Assembly (NCBI GenBank): GCA_027067575.1
Contig: JAMOVQ010000104.1
Coordinates: forward strand, 1 to 38,406
Length of the DNA stretch: 38,406 nucleotides
Origin: Thermoanaerobaculia bacterium
GTDB lineage: Bacteria > Acidobacteriota > Thermoanaerobaculia > Thermoanaerobaculales > Sulfomarinibacteraceae
Reading direction: 5' to 3'
Shown: one piece after another, positions 23,552-32,012 of the stretch
Layout: every line of letters starts with the position of its first letter
Position numbering within the stretch: the stretch's first letter is position 1
The notes under the pieces: generated by a model
Seen by the model: only the letters and a program-made list of their open reading frames with translations
Told to the model about the DNA's origin: nothing
Databases searched by the model: none
Program-made: the position numbers and the translations under genes

Positions 23552-25587
23552 GGTTCGACTCGAGCTGGCTGCTGGAGCTCCTCGAGGGGGAGCACGATCC
23601 CGACACCCTGGCCGAACGGATGACCGCCGTGGGGTTCACGGTGGAGCTGCGCGAGGCCGTGGACGGCGGCGAGGCGTGGGACGTGGAGGTGACCACGAAC
23701 CGGCCCGACGCCATGAACCACCGGGGGATGGCCCGGGAGGCCTCCGTGGCGCTGGGCACCTCCGTGCGGCCGCTGGAGTTCGGCCTGGAGACTTCGGGGC
23801 AGCCCACGGATGCGCTGGCCTCGGTCACCATCGAGGATCCTGAGGCGTGCTCCCGGTACGTGGCCGTGGTGGTCTCGGGGGTCTCCATCGGCCCCTCGCC
23901 CGACTGGCTCGCCCGGCGGCTCGAGCGGTGCGGGGTGCGGCCGATCAACGTGGCCGTGGACGTCACCAACCTCGTACTGCTCGAGCTGGGGCAGCCGCTC
24001 CACGCCTTCGACCTGGCGACGCTGGAGGGGTCCCGGATCGTCGTCCGGCGCGCCCGGGAGAACGAGCGGCTGACGACCCTCGACGGCGAGGAGCGGAGCC
24101 TCGACCCCTCCATGCTCGTCATCGCCGACGCGGGGCGGGCCGTGGCGCTGGCCGGGATCATGGGCGGGGCCGACACGGAGATCTCCGGGGCGACCACCGA
24201 CATCCTGATCGAGAGCGCCCACTTCGACCCGATCGTGGTCCGGCGGGCGGCGCGCCGGCTCGGGATGCACACCGAGGCGTCCCACCGGTTCGAGCGGGGC
24301 ACCGACCCGGAGATCGTCCCCGTGGCCGCCCGGTACGCCGCCGCGCTGATCGCTGAGCTCGCCGGCGGGGCCGTCCACCCCGGGCCGATCGACGTCCACC
24401 CGAGGCCGTGGCAGCCGCGGGGGATCGCCCTGTCCGTCGCACGGCTCGGCCGGTTCGCGGGGCTCGAGATCCCCGCGGTCCGGGTGGTTGCGATCCTGGA
24501 CGGGCTGGGGTTCGCGCCCGAGGCCGACGGGGACACCGTCCGCGTCACCGTCCCCTCGTGGCGCGTGGACGTGGAACGTCCCGAGGACCTGTACGAGGAG
24601 GTCATCCGGCACGTGGGGTACGACGCCGTGCCCGCCGTGCTGCCCGTGCTCTCCTCGCGGCCCGGCGGCCGGAACCCGGCGTGGGAGCGGGTGGACCGGG
24701 CGCGGGACGCCGCCCTGGCCGCCGGCCTGGACGAGGTCGTCACCTACGCCTTCATCGACCCGGAACACGACGCGCTGGCCGGGGAGCTCCCCCTCTGCCC
24801 GGGCGAGCCGCTGCCGCTCGACAACCCGCTGTCGCGCAACCAGGGCACCATGCGGCGCTCGCTCCTGCCCGGGCTCGTGGCCGCGGCACGGGAGATGCTC
24901 AACCGCGGCGAGCGGGAGCTCTCCGTGTTCGAGCAGGGCCGGGCGTTCGCCATCCGGGACGGTAGGCCCGTGGAGGTGGAGCGGCTCGCCGTGGTCCTGA
25001 CCGGACCGCGCGGGCCGTGGGACGCCCGGCGGGAGACGGACTTCCTCGACGTCAAGGGGATCGCCGAGGAGCTCGCGGCGAGACTCGGCCTGGCAGCGGA
25101 GCGGTGGGAGCGGGGCGGCGCACCGTGGCTCGACGAGGGCGAGGGCGCCGTGGCCCGCAACGGTTCCGGCCGGGCGCTGGCCGTGGCGGGGCGTCTGGCG
25201 TCCGATGTGGCGGACCGGTTCGACCTCAAGGTGCCGCTGTACGTGGCGGAGCTGGACATGGAGGCCATGGCGGAGCCGGAGGAGCCGCGGTTCGAGCCGC
25301 TGCCCCGGTTCCCGGCGGTGACCGCCGACCTGACCGTGGAGCACGACCGTTCGCTGGAGTACGCCGAGCTCGAGGCCGCCGTCCGGCGCCTCGCCACCGG
25401 GCCGGTGGAGCGGATCGGCCTCGTGGTCCGGTACGAGGGGAAGAACGTGGCGAAGGGCCGGGTCCGGACGACGCTCCGGCTCGTCTACAGGCACCCCGAA
25501 CGGTCGCTGACCCGCGAGGAGGTCAACGCGATGCAGGAGACGCTCCGGGAGCGGCTGGCCGCCGGGCTCGGCGTCACGCTGGTGTAG
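23548..25587 (+). CDS. pheT: Phenylalanine-tRNA ligase beta subunit, short form
   Basis: This subunit carries editing and tRNA-binding functions of PheRS. The 679-residue product is about 110-120 residues shorter than typical bacterial PheT. The N-terminus (MRFDSSWLLELL, LAERMTAVGFTVE) passes straight to EVTTNRPDAMNHRGMAREA, so the EMAP/Trbp111-type OB-fold domain normally inserted here is missing. The B3/B4 editing region (RPINVAVDVTNLV, GQPLHAFD), B5 (PSWRVDVERPEDLYEEV), catalytic-like core (NPLSRNQGTMRRSLLPG) and C-terminal FDX-ACB domain are present. It overlaps pheS by four bases. No frameshift is evident. Confidence 0.95.
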   Translation: MRFDSSWLLELLEGEHDPDTLAERMTAVGFTVELREAVDGGEAWDVEVTTNRPDAMNHRGMAREASVALGTSVRPLEFGLETSGQPTDALASVTIEDPEACSRYVAVVVSGVSIGPSPDWLARRLERCGVRPINVAVDVTNLVLLELGQPLHAFDLATLEGSRIVVRRARENERLTTLDGEERSLDPSMLVIADAGRAVALAGIMGGADTEISGATTDILIESAHFDPIVVRRAARRLGMHTEASHRFERGTDPEIVPVAARYAAALIAELAGGAVHPGPIDVHPRPWQPRGIALSVARLGRFAGLEIPAVRVVAILDGLGFAPEADGDTVRVTVPSWRVDVERPEDLYEEVIRHVGYDAVPAVLPVLSSRPGGRNPAWERVDRARDAALAAGLDEVVTYAFIDPEHDALAGELPLCPGEPLPLDNPLSRNQGTMRRSLLPGLVAAAREMLNRGERELSVFEQGRAFAIRDGRPVEVERLAVVLTGPRGPWDARRETDFLDVKGIAEELAARLGLAAERWERGGAPWLDEGEGAVARNGSGRALAVAGRLASDVADRFDLKVPLYVAELDMEAMAEPEEPRFEPLPRFPAVTADLTVEHDRSLEYAELEAAVRRLATGPVERIGLVVRYEGKNVAKGRVRTTLRLVYRHPERSLTREEVNAMQETLRERLAAGLGVTLV

Positions 25588-25600
25588 GGAGGAGGCGGCG

Positions 25601-25906
25601 ATGGCGATGCGGAAGGTTCTGGAGCAGCTCGAGGAGAGGCTGGAGACCCTGGTGGCACGCCACGGGGAGGCGCGGGAGCGGATCGGGGCGCTGGAGGCGC
25701 GGGTCGCCTCCCTCGAGGAGGAGCTCGAACAGGCCATGGCCGACCGCGCGGCGCTCGAGGAGGAGCTCGAGGCGGCCCGGAAGGGAGACGCCCGCGTGGC
25801 CGAGCTGGAGCAGGAGCTCGAGACGCTCCGCACCTCCACCGCGGAGCGCCTCGAGAAGGTCCTGAAGCGGATCGACGAGGCTCTCGACGAGAACGCCGGG
25901 GCCTGA
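25601..25906 (+). CDS. Small coiled-coil protein downstream of pheT
   Basis: The 101-residue protein is almost entirely heptad-repeat coiled coil rich in Glu, Leu, Ala and Arg (for example [31 protein letters not shown]), with no signal peptide, Cys or membrane segment. In several phyla a ZapB-like coiled-coil gene or zapA follows pheT, so a cell-division role is possible. The sequence alone does not prove it. GGGAGGAGG precedes the ATG. A second in-frame ATG lies two codons later. Confidence 0.65.
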   Translation: MAMRKVLEQLEERLETLVARHGEARERIGALEARVASLEEELEQAMADRAALEEELEAARKGDARVAELEQELETLRTSTAERLEKVLKRIDEALDENAGA

Positions 25907-25940
25907 CTCCCCTCCCCGGCGACCAACGAGTCAACCGGAA

Positions 25941-25979
25941 GGGGACACTCCCCTGACGTCCTCCGTGGGAACACTCCCA
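25941..25979. repeat. Paired short palindromes GGGGACACTCCCC and TGGGAACACTCCCA
   Basis: GGGGACACTCCCC (25941-25953) is identical to the end of the repeat at 10168-10180. TGGGAACACTCCCA (25966-25979) is a close variant. Both have complementary arms around CAC/ACAC. They lie between the coiled-coil gene and rpmE. Confidence 0.5.
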
Positions 25980-26069
25980 ATCGCGAAGGGCCTGCTGCTA
26001 TGGAGGGCGCACCGGTCCGTCGCTTCGCTGGTCCCTGGGTTGCCGCAGGTCGTGGGGATCGGTATGAGG

Positions 26070-26098
26070 TTGCGCGAAGGGGGAAGCGAGGGTATACT
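26070..26098 (+). promoter_or_regulatory. Promoter of rpmE
   Basis: TTGCGC (26070-26075) and TATACT (26093-26098) are spaced by 17 bases. The short leader that follows contains a GCGGC/GCCGC hairpin (about 26107-26121) immediately before the AAGGAG ribosome site. Confidence 0.7.
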
Positions 26099-26135
26099 CC
26101 GCCTTCGCGGCCGTTCGCCGCAAGGAGATGTGCGT

Positions 26136-26357
26136 ATGAAGCCCGGAATCCATCCCGAGTACCACGAGGTCGAGGTCCGCTGCGCGTGCGGCAACACGTT
26201 CACGACGCGCTCCACCAAGAAGGAGCTCCGGCTGGAGATCTGCAGCGCCTGCCACCCGTTCTTCACGGGCAAGCAGAAGCTCGTGGACACCGCCGGTATG
26301 GTGGAGAAGTTCGAGCGCCGTTACGGGAAGAAGTTCGCGGCGAAGACCTCCGAGTAG
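26136..26357 (+). CDS. rpmE: Large ribosomal subunit protein bL31 (zinc-binding type)
   Basis: The 73-residue protein begins [20 protein letters not shown], and [14 protein letters not shown] follows. The four Cys in CAC and CSAC form the zinc site of the C+ type of bL31. Length is normal. The ATG at 26136 has AAGGAG eight bases upstream; an in-frame GTG at 26130 is too close to that site. Confidence 0.97.
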   Translation: MKPGIHPEYHEVEVRCACGNTFTTRSTKKELRLEICSACHPFFTGKQKLVDTAGMVEKFERRYGKKFAAKTSE

Positions 26358-26387
26358 ACCGACGAACCGCCGCCTCCGGGCGGCAGG

Positions 26388-26422
26388 AAACCCCGCGCGG
26401 GGCGCGACCGGCGCGGGGTTTT
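26388..26422 (+). terminator. Intrinsic terminator between rpmE and prfA
   Basis: An eight-base-pair stem CCCCGCGC/GCGCGGGG (26391-26398 with 26411-26418) is followed by TTTT. It ends 14 bases before the prfA start, so prfA expression may depend on read-through. Confidence 0.8.
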
Positions 26423-26435
26423 CCATGGACGCATC

Positions 26436-27506
26436 ATGCTGGAACGCCTCGAGGAGATCGCCGAACGGCACCGCCTGCTGCTCGAGCAGCAGGCTGATCC
26501 CGAGGTGGCCGTCGATCCCGTCCGCTCCCGCGAGATCGCGCAGAAGCTCGCCGAGCTCGAGCCGATCGTCACGGCGTACCGCGAGTATCGCCGGATCGCC
26601 GCCGAGCTCGAGGGGGCGCGCGAGATCGTGGCCGAGGCGGACGATCCGGAGATGCGGGCCCTCGCCGAGGAGGAGGCGTCCGAGCTGGCCGGCCGGCTGG
26701 AGAGTCTCGACAAGCGACTCCGGCTCCTACTGCTGCCGGAGGATCCCAACGACAAGCGGAACGTCATCCTGGAGATCCGGGCGGGCACGGGTGGGGAGGA
26801 GGCGGCCCTGTTCGCGGCCGAGCTGCTCAGGATGTACACCCGGTACGCCGAAAGCCGCGGCTGGAAACTCTCGGTCACCGAGCTCAACGAGACCGGGCTT
26901 GGCGGGATCAAGCAGGCAGTGGCCATGATCGAGGGGCGGAAGGTGTACTCCCGGCTCAAGTTCGAATCGGGCGTCCACCGTGTGCAGCGCGTCCCCGCCA
27001 CCGAGTCCTCCGGCCGGATCCACACCTCGGCCGCCACCGTGGCGGTGCTCCCCGAGGCGGACGAGGTGGAGATCGAGATCGACGAGAAGGACCTCCGGAT
27101 CGACCGGTTCTGCTCCTCCGGGCCCGGCGGGCAGAGCGTCAACACGACCTACTCCGCCGTCCGGATCACCCACCTGCCCACGGGGATCGTCGTCTCCTGC
27201 CAGGACGAGAAGTCCCAGATCCAGAACAAGGCCAAGGCGCTCCGTGTTCTGAAGGCGCGGCTTTATGAGATCGAGGAGGAGCGCAAGGCCCGGGAACGGG
27301 CGGAGAACCGCCGCAGCCAGATCGGCTCGGGTGACCGCTCGGAGAAGATCCGGACCTACAACTTCCCCCAGGGGCGCGTCACCGACCACCGGATCGGCCT
27401 GACCGTGCACCGTCTCCAGGAGATCCTGGACGGGAACCTCGACCTCGTCCTCAACCCCCTCATCACCCACGTCCAGGCCGAACGGCTTCGGACGGAGCTC
27501 GCCTGA
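26436..27506 (+). CDS. prfA: Peptide chain release factor 1
   Basis: RF1 ends translation at UAA and UAG codons. The 356-residue protein has the RF1 tripeptide PAT at residues 187-189 and the catalytic GGQ at 231-233 (within [12 protein letters not shown]), plus the N-terminal coiled-coil domain 1 and [12 protein letters not shown] near the C-terminus. Length is normal. No clear Shine-Dalgarno sequence precedes the ATG, which lies just after the rpmE terminator. prmC, the methyltransferase for this GGQ, usually follows directly; here it is 2.7 kb away with two minus-strand genes in between. Confidence 0.97.
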   Translation: MLERLEEIAERHRLLLEQQADPEVAVDPVRSREIAQKLAELEPIVTAYREYRRIAAELEGAREIVAEADDPEMRALAEEEASELAGRLESLDKRLRLLLLPEDPNDKRNVILEIRAGTGGEEAALFAAELLRMYTRYAESRGWKLSVTELNETGLGGIKQAVAMIEGRKVYSRLKFESGVHRVQRVPATESSGRIHTSAATVAVLPEADEVEIEIDEKDLRIDRFCSSGPGGQSVNTTYSAVRITHLPTGIVVSCQDEKSQIQNKAKALRVLKARLYEIEEERKARERAENRRSQIGSGDRSEKIRTYNFPQGRVTDHRIGLTVHRLQEILDGNLDLVLNPLITHVQAERLRTELA

Positions 27507-27646
27507 TCTCCTCCCTCTAGAGGCCAGTCCCATTCTCTCCTCCGGGGATGGTCCCGTTCCCGTCTGGCAGGGAGTCGTCTCCGATTGGAGAGCCCGGAAC
27601 GCCGTCGGCTTTCTCGTTGGTCTGGAGCTGGAGGGAACGGGTGGGA

Positions 27647-28969
27647 TCAGATTCCGAGGCTCCGGCGCAGGCCGCGGTACCAGCGTTCGGAGTAGACGTA
27701 GCTGACCATCAGGCCACAGGACTCCGCCAGACCGCGTGGGGTCCTGTTGGCGGCAAAATGGATTGTCCGGCGTGTGACCGTTGCTCCGTTTCCGAGATGG
27801 AAACCGGCTACGGGGTTGAGAGGCCGCCCGTGAGGATCGTGCTCGCGTGTCAAGTAGTGATGAGCGATCTCGACGAGCGGTCTCCGGAGCAATCCGGGGA
27901 GAATGGCGTCATCGATCCAATCCGGACGCTCGAAGATCTCGAGAAGTGCCTCGACGATGGTCTGTGGACGGTGGCCGAGAAACCGTGCGGCAGTGTCCAA
28001 CAGGCGAGGCGACCTCTTGCCCGTGAACAACGCCTCCACGTCCTGCTGGCCGAGATTGAAATCCGTATCTCCCTTGAGGATCGGCCGTAGGTACCGTGGC
28101 CAGAACCCCGGAATGGGGCTGAGGGTGACGAACGCCCCGAGCTCCTTGTGCTCCTCCCGAAGTGCTTCGGTAACCCTGAACACGAGGACCTTGCCAAGCC
28201 CGAGGCCGGCGAGGCCGTTCTGGGTGTTGTTGATCGAGTAGAACACCGCAGTATCCGGTGACCGGCCCGCCCTGTCATCGTCACCCTCGATAATCTCGTG
28301 GATGCTCCTTGGAATCCCAGCAGTCAAAGCTACCTCGATGAAGACGACCGGAACGTCCGGCATGGCGCAGTGGAACAGGCCGAAGCACCGTCGATCCTTT
28401 CCGAGCCTCTGTCCCATCTCCTCGAGGGAGACCATTGGATGAACGAGCTCGCGTTCCTTGAGGTATCGGATTAAACGGTACGGGGACTCCGGCGTGATCT
28501 CCCGCAGCACGAGAAACCCGTGCCGGAACCACTCGTTGAGGAGTGACGCAATGGCACGTTCCAGCGGTGCGGTTCCCGTCTCGCCCCCGCGCTGCCCTGC
28601 CAGGAGATCCGCCCGAAGTCCCATCAGGAGGGGCAAGCCTCCCGGAAGATCGGCGATCCGCTCGAACAATCCGGTCAAAGGCGAACGAAGGAAGGGACCG
28701 AGGTCGCCCAGGACCGCGGACGTCTTCTCGCCTCTCTCAAGACGATCCACCGCATTGCGGAGTGTCCCCAGGAGGTTCTCCCGTGGAACCGAGAACGCGT
28801 CGAGCAGACGTCTGTGGAAGGCCGCCTGGCCCTGGCGCGGGAGCGAGCGGTACAGGTCCCGGGCCGCATCCAGCGCCTCGGAGGCACGACGAGGTTCCCT
28901 GGCCACGATGTGCGCCAGCGAGATCAGTTTCCGAAGCTTCCGTTCCATGCCGCGTTCGCTTTCCGCCAT
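27647..28969 (-). CDS. Malonyl-CoA decarboxylase
   Basis: The enzyme turns malonyl-CoA into acetyl-CoA and CO2. The 440-residue protein follows the MCD family: a helical N-terminal domain, then a GNAT-fold catalytic domain with CAMPDVPVVFIEVAL, FYSINNTQNGLAGLGLG, TLSPIPGFWPRYL, IAHHYLTRE and NPVAGFHLGNGA, and a final YVYSERWYRG. The Ser and His regions known to be catalytic in the family are present. Base composition appears less GC-rich than its neighbours, which hints at acquisition by transfer. It lies 21 bases after the upstream membrane-protein gene on the same strand; GGAG lies seven bases before the ATG. Confidence 0.9.
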   Translation of the reverse strand: MAESERGMERKLRKLISLAHIVAREPRRASEALDAARDLYRSLPRQGQAAFHRRLLDAFSVPRENLLGTLRNAVDRLERGEKTSAVLGDLGPFLRSPLTGLFERIADLPGGLPLLMGLRADLLAGQRGGETGTAPLERAIASLLNEWFRHGFLVLREITPESPYRLIRYLKERELVHPMVSLEEMGQRLGKDRRCFGLFHCAMPDVPVVFIEVALTAGIPRSIHEIIEGDDDRAGRSPDTAVFYSINNTQNGLAGLGLGKVLVFRVTEALREEHKELGAFVTLSPIPGFWPRYLRPILKGDTDFNLGQQDVEALFTGKRSPRLLDTAARFLGHRPQTIVEALLEIFERPDWIDDAILPGLLRRPLVEIAHHYLTREHDPHGRPLNPVAGFHLGNGATVTRRTIHFAANRTPRGLAESCGLMVSYVYSERWYRGLRRSLGI

Positions 28970-28990
28970 GATCCTTCTCCCGCAACGTCG

Positions 28991-30142
28991 TCAAGTCTCC
29001 TCGTCAAAAAGGAGTTCCGCCTTGATCTCGTCCTCCTCCTCGAGGTTGCCGCCGAGGGAAGCGGCTAGGACGCCGATGGTGGCCATGAACGCTGCGTAGG
29101 CAGCCACCCGCAGGTGGTCCGGATCGGTGTGGGCCCAGCCGGAGAACACGCCTCGTGGAAGGACCGAGGCCATTCCCCAGGAGACGAGGAACAGGACGAT
29201 CCACAGGGACGCCAGGCCGAGCAGAAGTGTGCCGAACAGGACGATCCGCGTGCGGGCGAGCTGTTCCCGCCATCCGTGCTCCCGGCCCACCTGACCGAGG
29301 TTCTGGCCACGGAAGACGAACACGGTGGCCAGCAGGACAGCGGCGGCGGGCCCGACCGTCAGCCAGCGGAGGTCGAGGCTCGTTCCGACCTCCCACGGCT
29401 CGGAGGCCAGGAGGAGGTAGACGAGGGAGATCGCTGCCGCGGCTGTCAGACGGCCCAGTGCGAACGGCATCCTCCACGGGCGGTACCCCAGCACGTCCCG
29501 CACGATCCCCCTCGGATCGGCCCAGAACGCCCGCCAGTAGAAGGCCACCCGCCCCCAGCGTCGGCCCTGCTCCTCGAGTCTGGGATCCGTGCTCTCCTCG
29601 AGCTGTCTGCGGATCGCCTCGAGCTGTTCCGGGGGAAACGGTTCGACGCGCATCTCCTCCGGCTCCTCGAACGGCCGCATGGGTCCCTCCGCGGTGTGCT
29701 CCAGACCGAACAGGTGGCCGAGCAAGTGGAGCACCAGCGCGGCCAGACGTTCGGCGAGCGCCTCGCCGGAGCCCAGCCGGGCGGTGGAGGCCACGGCCGT
29801 CTCCAGAGCCGAGGATGGCACGCCCACCACCGCGATCCGCCGGCGGGGCCTGAGCTCGTTCGGGACGAGCACTACTGCGTAGTCCCAGTGGCGGTGCAGC
29901 TTTTCCTCGGCGCCCAGCTCCAGCAGCGGCAGCGGATCGAGGGCGCCGCGGGGCGGGTTGACCCGCCGTTCCACCCACGGCATCTCCCAGTCGTACGCCG
30001 GAAACTGGTGTGAGAGCGCCTCGAGGACCCGTTGCCTGGCCGTGGTGTACGCCGACAGGAGCTCGCTGTCCCTGAGATCCGCGCCGAGCACCCAGCCCGC
30101 GACAAGCCGGGCCCTGTGGCCGTTTCGGTAGGGTTCGTCCAT
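28991..30142 (-). CDS. Membrane protein with a degenerate archaemetzincin-like motif
   Basis: The 383-residue protein has two parts. The N-terminal part (to about residue 215) carries HLLGHLFGLEH, which matches the metzincin HExxHxxGxxH zinc motif except that the catalytic Glu is Leu. The codons read CAC TTG CTC GGC CAC. The metal ligands are all kept, so zinc may bind without protease activity. The C-terminal part has about four to five hydrophobic helices (ISLVYLLLA, AAAVLLATVFVF, TLLLGLASLWIVLFLV, AAFMATIGVLAAS) and an acidic end. The ATG at 30142 is set by TACCCT six bases upstream and the divergent prmC. Function is unknown. Confidence 0.6.
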   Translation of the reverse strand: MDEPYRNGHRARLVAGWVLGADLRDSELLSAYTTARQRVLEALSHQFPAYDWEMPWVERRVNPPRGALDPLPLLELGAEEKLHRHWDYAVVLVPNELRPRRRIAVVGVPSSALETAVASTARLGSGEALAERLAALVLHLLGHLFGLEHTAEGPMRPFEEPEEMRVEPFPPEQLEAIRRQLEESTDPRLEEQGRRWGRVAFYWRAFWADPRGIVRDVLGYRPWRMPFALGRLTAAAAISLVYLLLASEPWEVGTSLDLRWLTVGPAAAVLLATVFVFRGQNLGQVGREHGWREQLARTRIVLFGTLLLGLASLWIVLFLVSWGMASVLPRGVFSGWAHTDPDHLRVAAYAAFMATIGVLAASLGGNLEEEDEIKAELLFDEET

Positions 30143-30148
30143 GATCGG

Positions 30149-30175
30149 AGGGTACCACGGGACCGGTGGTAGCCT
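30149..30175. promoter_or_regulatory. Divergent TANNNT elements for prmC and the membrane-protein gene
   Basis: TAGCCT (30170-30175) lies six bases before the prmC GTG. On the other strand TACCCT (30149-30154) lies six bases before the ATG at 30142. Neither start has a Shine-Dalgarno sequence and only 39 bases separate the two genes. Both transcripts could be leaderless. Confidence 0.5.
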
Positions 30176-30181
30176 TGGACC

Positions 30182-31021
30182 GTGGACCGGCCGACCGTCG
30201 CCGCGCTTCTCACCGAAGGAGCAGCCGAGCTCCCGCGGCGGGAAGGAATCCCAGATCCCCGCCGGGAGGCGGTGTGGCTTCTGGCGCGGGCGTGGGGCCG
30301 GAGCGAGGTCACCGTCCGGACGGACGCCGCTGCCGTTCCGCCCGACGTGGTGGTGGGACGGTACCGCGAGTGGCTGCGGCGGCGTGCGGCCGGGGAGCCG
30401 GCCCACCACCTGACAGGAAGCTGCCCGTTCTGGGGGAGGGAGTTCCAGGTCTGCCCGGATGTCCTGGTCCCCCGGCCGGAGACCGAGCTGATCGTCGAGG
30501 CCGCCCTGGCGCTCGAGCCGGGCCGCGTCCGGAGAGTGCTCGACGTGGGTACGGGGTCGGGCTGCCTCGCGGTCACCCTGGTGTGCGAGCGTCCGGGCTG
30601 GCGTGTGACGGCGACGGATCTCTCACCACGCGCGCTCCGTGTGGCCGCGGCCAACGCCCGCCGGCACGGTGTACGGGTCGGCTTCGTCCGGTGCGACCTG
30701 GCATCGGCGCTTACCGGCCCGTTCGACCTCGTGGTGGCGAACCTTCCGTACGTGCCCTCGGCGTCGCTGCCCGACCTGCCCCTGGAGGTACGGCACGATC
30801 CAGTCTCGGCGCTTGATGGCGGTCCGAACGGCCTGGATCTCGTGTCACGGCTCGTGAAGGATCTGCCGCGGCTGCTGGCACCGGCAGGTCAGGCCCTCCT
30901 CGAGGTTGGTGCAGGACAGGCGGAAAGGGTTCGGGTGGTGGCAGGGGAGGTCCTGGCGTGGGAGAAGCCGGTGAATGACCTCGGCGGCGTCCACCGCGTC
31001 GTGCGGTTGCATCGCCAGTGA
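30182..31021 (+). CDS. prmC: Release factor glutamine N5-methyltransferase (PrmC/HemK)
   Basis: PrmC methylates the Gln of the GGQ motif in RF1 and RF2. The 279-residue protein has an N-terminal helical domain, the HHLTGSCPFWGREFQVCPDVLVPRPETE segment typical of PrmC (read here as separate motifs HHLTG and VPRPETE), the SAM-binding DVGTGSGCLAVTL and the catalytic motif as NLPY (187-190), a variant of the usual NPPY. A LLEVGAGQ motif lies near the end. GTG start at 30182 with no Shine-Dalgarno sequence. Confidence 0.94.
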   Translation: MDRPTVAALLTEGAAELPRREGIPDPRREAVWLLARAWGRSEVTVRTDAAAVPPDVVVGRYREWLRRRAAGEPAHHLTGSCPFWGREFQVCPDVLVPRPETELIVEAALALEPGRVRRVLDVGTGSGCLAVTLVCERPGWRVTATDLSPRALRVAAANARRHGVRVGFVRCDLASALTGPFDLVVANLPYVPSASLPDLPLEVRHDPVSALDGGPNGLDLVSRLVKDLPRLLAPAGQALLEVGAGQAERVRVVAGEVLAWEKPVNDLGGVHRVVRLHRQ

Positions 31022-31022
31022 A

Positions 31023-31085
31023 AGGGAGTGTCCCCGCAGCGGAGCCATCCGCCATCCAGCGATCGAGCGCCCCACGAGGACCGGT
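31023..31085 (-). repeat. 62-bp dispersed repeat, copy 2 (inverted)
   Basis: Read on the minus strand, this starts CCGGTCCTCGT, contains TCGCTGGATGGCGG and ends GGGGACACTCCCT. It aligns over its whole length to 10118-10180. It fills the space between the convergent prmC and glycosyltransferase genes. Confidence 0.6.
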
Positions 31086-31098
31086 GTGGGGCGGGGCG

Positions 31099-31863
31099 TC
31101 AGCCCTCGGGGGGGCGGTGCTCCAGCTCCCAGAGGAAGCAGTACTTGAACAGGACGTAGACGTACTTGCTGGCGGCGGCGATCAGGCCGGGCATCCCGTC
31201 GAGGAACCCGCCGCGGAGGACGTACGACTTGAACACCCCCGCCAGAGGGCTGAACAGGATCTTCCCGACGCCGGAGCGCCGGCCCTGCTCGTGGTACGAG
31301 CGGGCCGCGATCCGGGCGTACCCGACGAGCCGCCGGAAGTGGTCGTCCAGGTCGCGGTACGAGTGGTGCTCGAGGAAGCCGCCGTGGAGGCGGGCGGTCC
31401 TGCCGTCGATGCGGAGGCTGTCGTGGGGGTCGTACCCGCCCCAGACCGGGTTCGCGTCCCGCCGGAGGAGCCGGAGCTTCCAGTCCGGTTGCCACATGTG
31501 CCGGAGCGTCCGCCCAAGGTAGACGGTGCGCCGGTTGACGAGGTAGCCGTCCGCCGCGGGCTCGCGCACGGCGGCGACGATGGCGTCCCGGAGGCCCGGC
31601 GAGACGACCTCGTCGCAGTCCAGCGCCAGAATCCACGGCTGGGAGCACTTGGCGAGCGCCGAGTTCTTCTGGGCGATGTGGCCCTTCCAGTCCTCCTCGA
31701 AGACGCGGGCCCCGAGCTCGGCCGCGATCTCGCGGGTCCGGTCCGTGGAGTGGGAGTCCACCACGACGATCTCCGAGGCGATCTCCCGCACGGCCTCCAG
31801 CGTGCGCCGGATGTTCTGCTCCTCGTCGAAGGAGATCATGGCCACGGAGAGGGGCAACCGCAT
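31099..31863 (-). CDS. Family 2 glycosyltransferase (WaaE/KdtX-like)
   Basis: The 254-residue protein is a GT-A fold transferase that probably adds a sugar to a lipopolysaccharide core or similar glycolipid at the inner membrane face. It starts with [18 protein letters not shown], has the [11 protein letters not shown] motif and a metal-binding ALDCDE (DxD-like) segment, then [12 protein letters not shown] and [10 protein letters not shown], which are usual in the WaaE/KdtX group. A hydrophobic C-terminal part ([14 protein letters not shown]) may sit at the membrane. The ATG at 31863 has AAAGGA about 10 bases upstream. An in-frame GTG lies six codons before it. Confidence 0.88.
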   Translation of the reverse strand: MRLPLSVAMISFDEEQNIRRTLEAVREIASEIVVVDSHSTDRTREIAAELGARVFEEDWKGHIAQKNSALAKCSQPWILALDCDEVVSPGLRDAIVAAVREPAADGYLVNRRTVYLGRTLRHMWQPDWKLRLLRRDANPVWGGYDPHDSLRIDGRTARLHGGFLEHHSYRDLDDHFRRLVGYARIAARSYHEQGRRSGVGKILFSPLAGVFKSYVLRGGFLDGMPGLIAAASKYVYVLFKYCFLWELEHRPPEG

Positions 31864-31977
31864 CGGAGAGGATCCTTTCACCAGCCGGCCGGGGTGGCGG
31901 GAAGGGGCTCGCCACCGCCGCCCCAGTGTACCAGCCCGGCTGGCGGCCCGGTGCCGTCCGGCCTGCCCGCGATGCGG

Positions 31978-31983
31978 TAGGAT
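31978..31983 (+). promoter_or_regulatory. Possible -10 element of the CHSA-tail operon
   Basis: TAGGAT lies 29 bases before the ATG at 32013, which has GAGGAGGA in front of it. The same hexamer is used at 16804 and 19663. No good -35 element is visible at the right distance. Confidence 0.35.
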
Positions 31984-32012
31984 TGCGCCGAGTCGCCCCT
32001 GCGAGGAGGAGC

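Noticed and set aside
27549-27645. Distant inverted repeat CCCGTTCCC / GGGAACGGG after prfA as a terminator
   Set aside because: The arms are about 75 bases apart and there is no T run, so a stable terminator is not supported.
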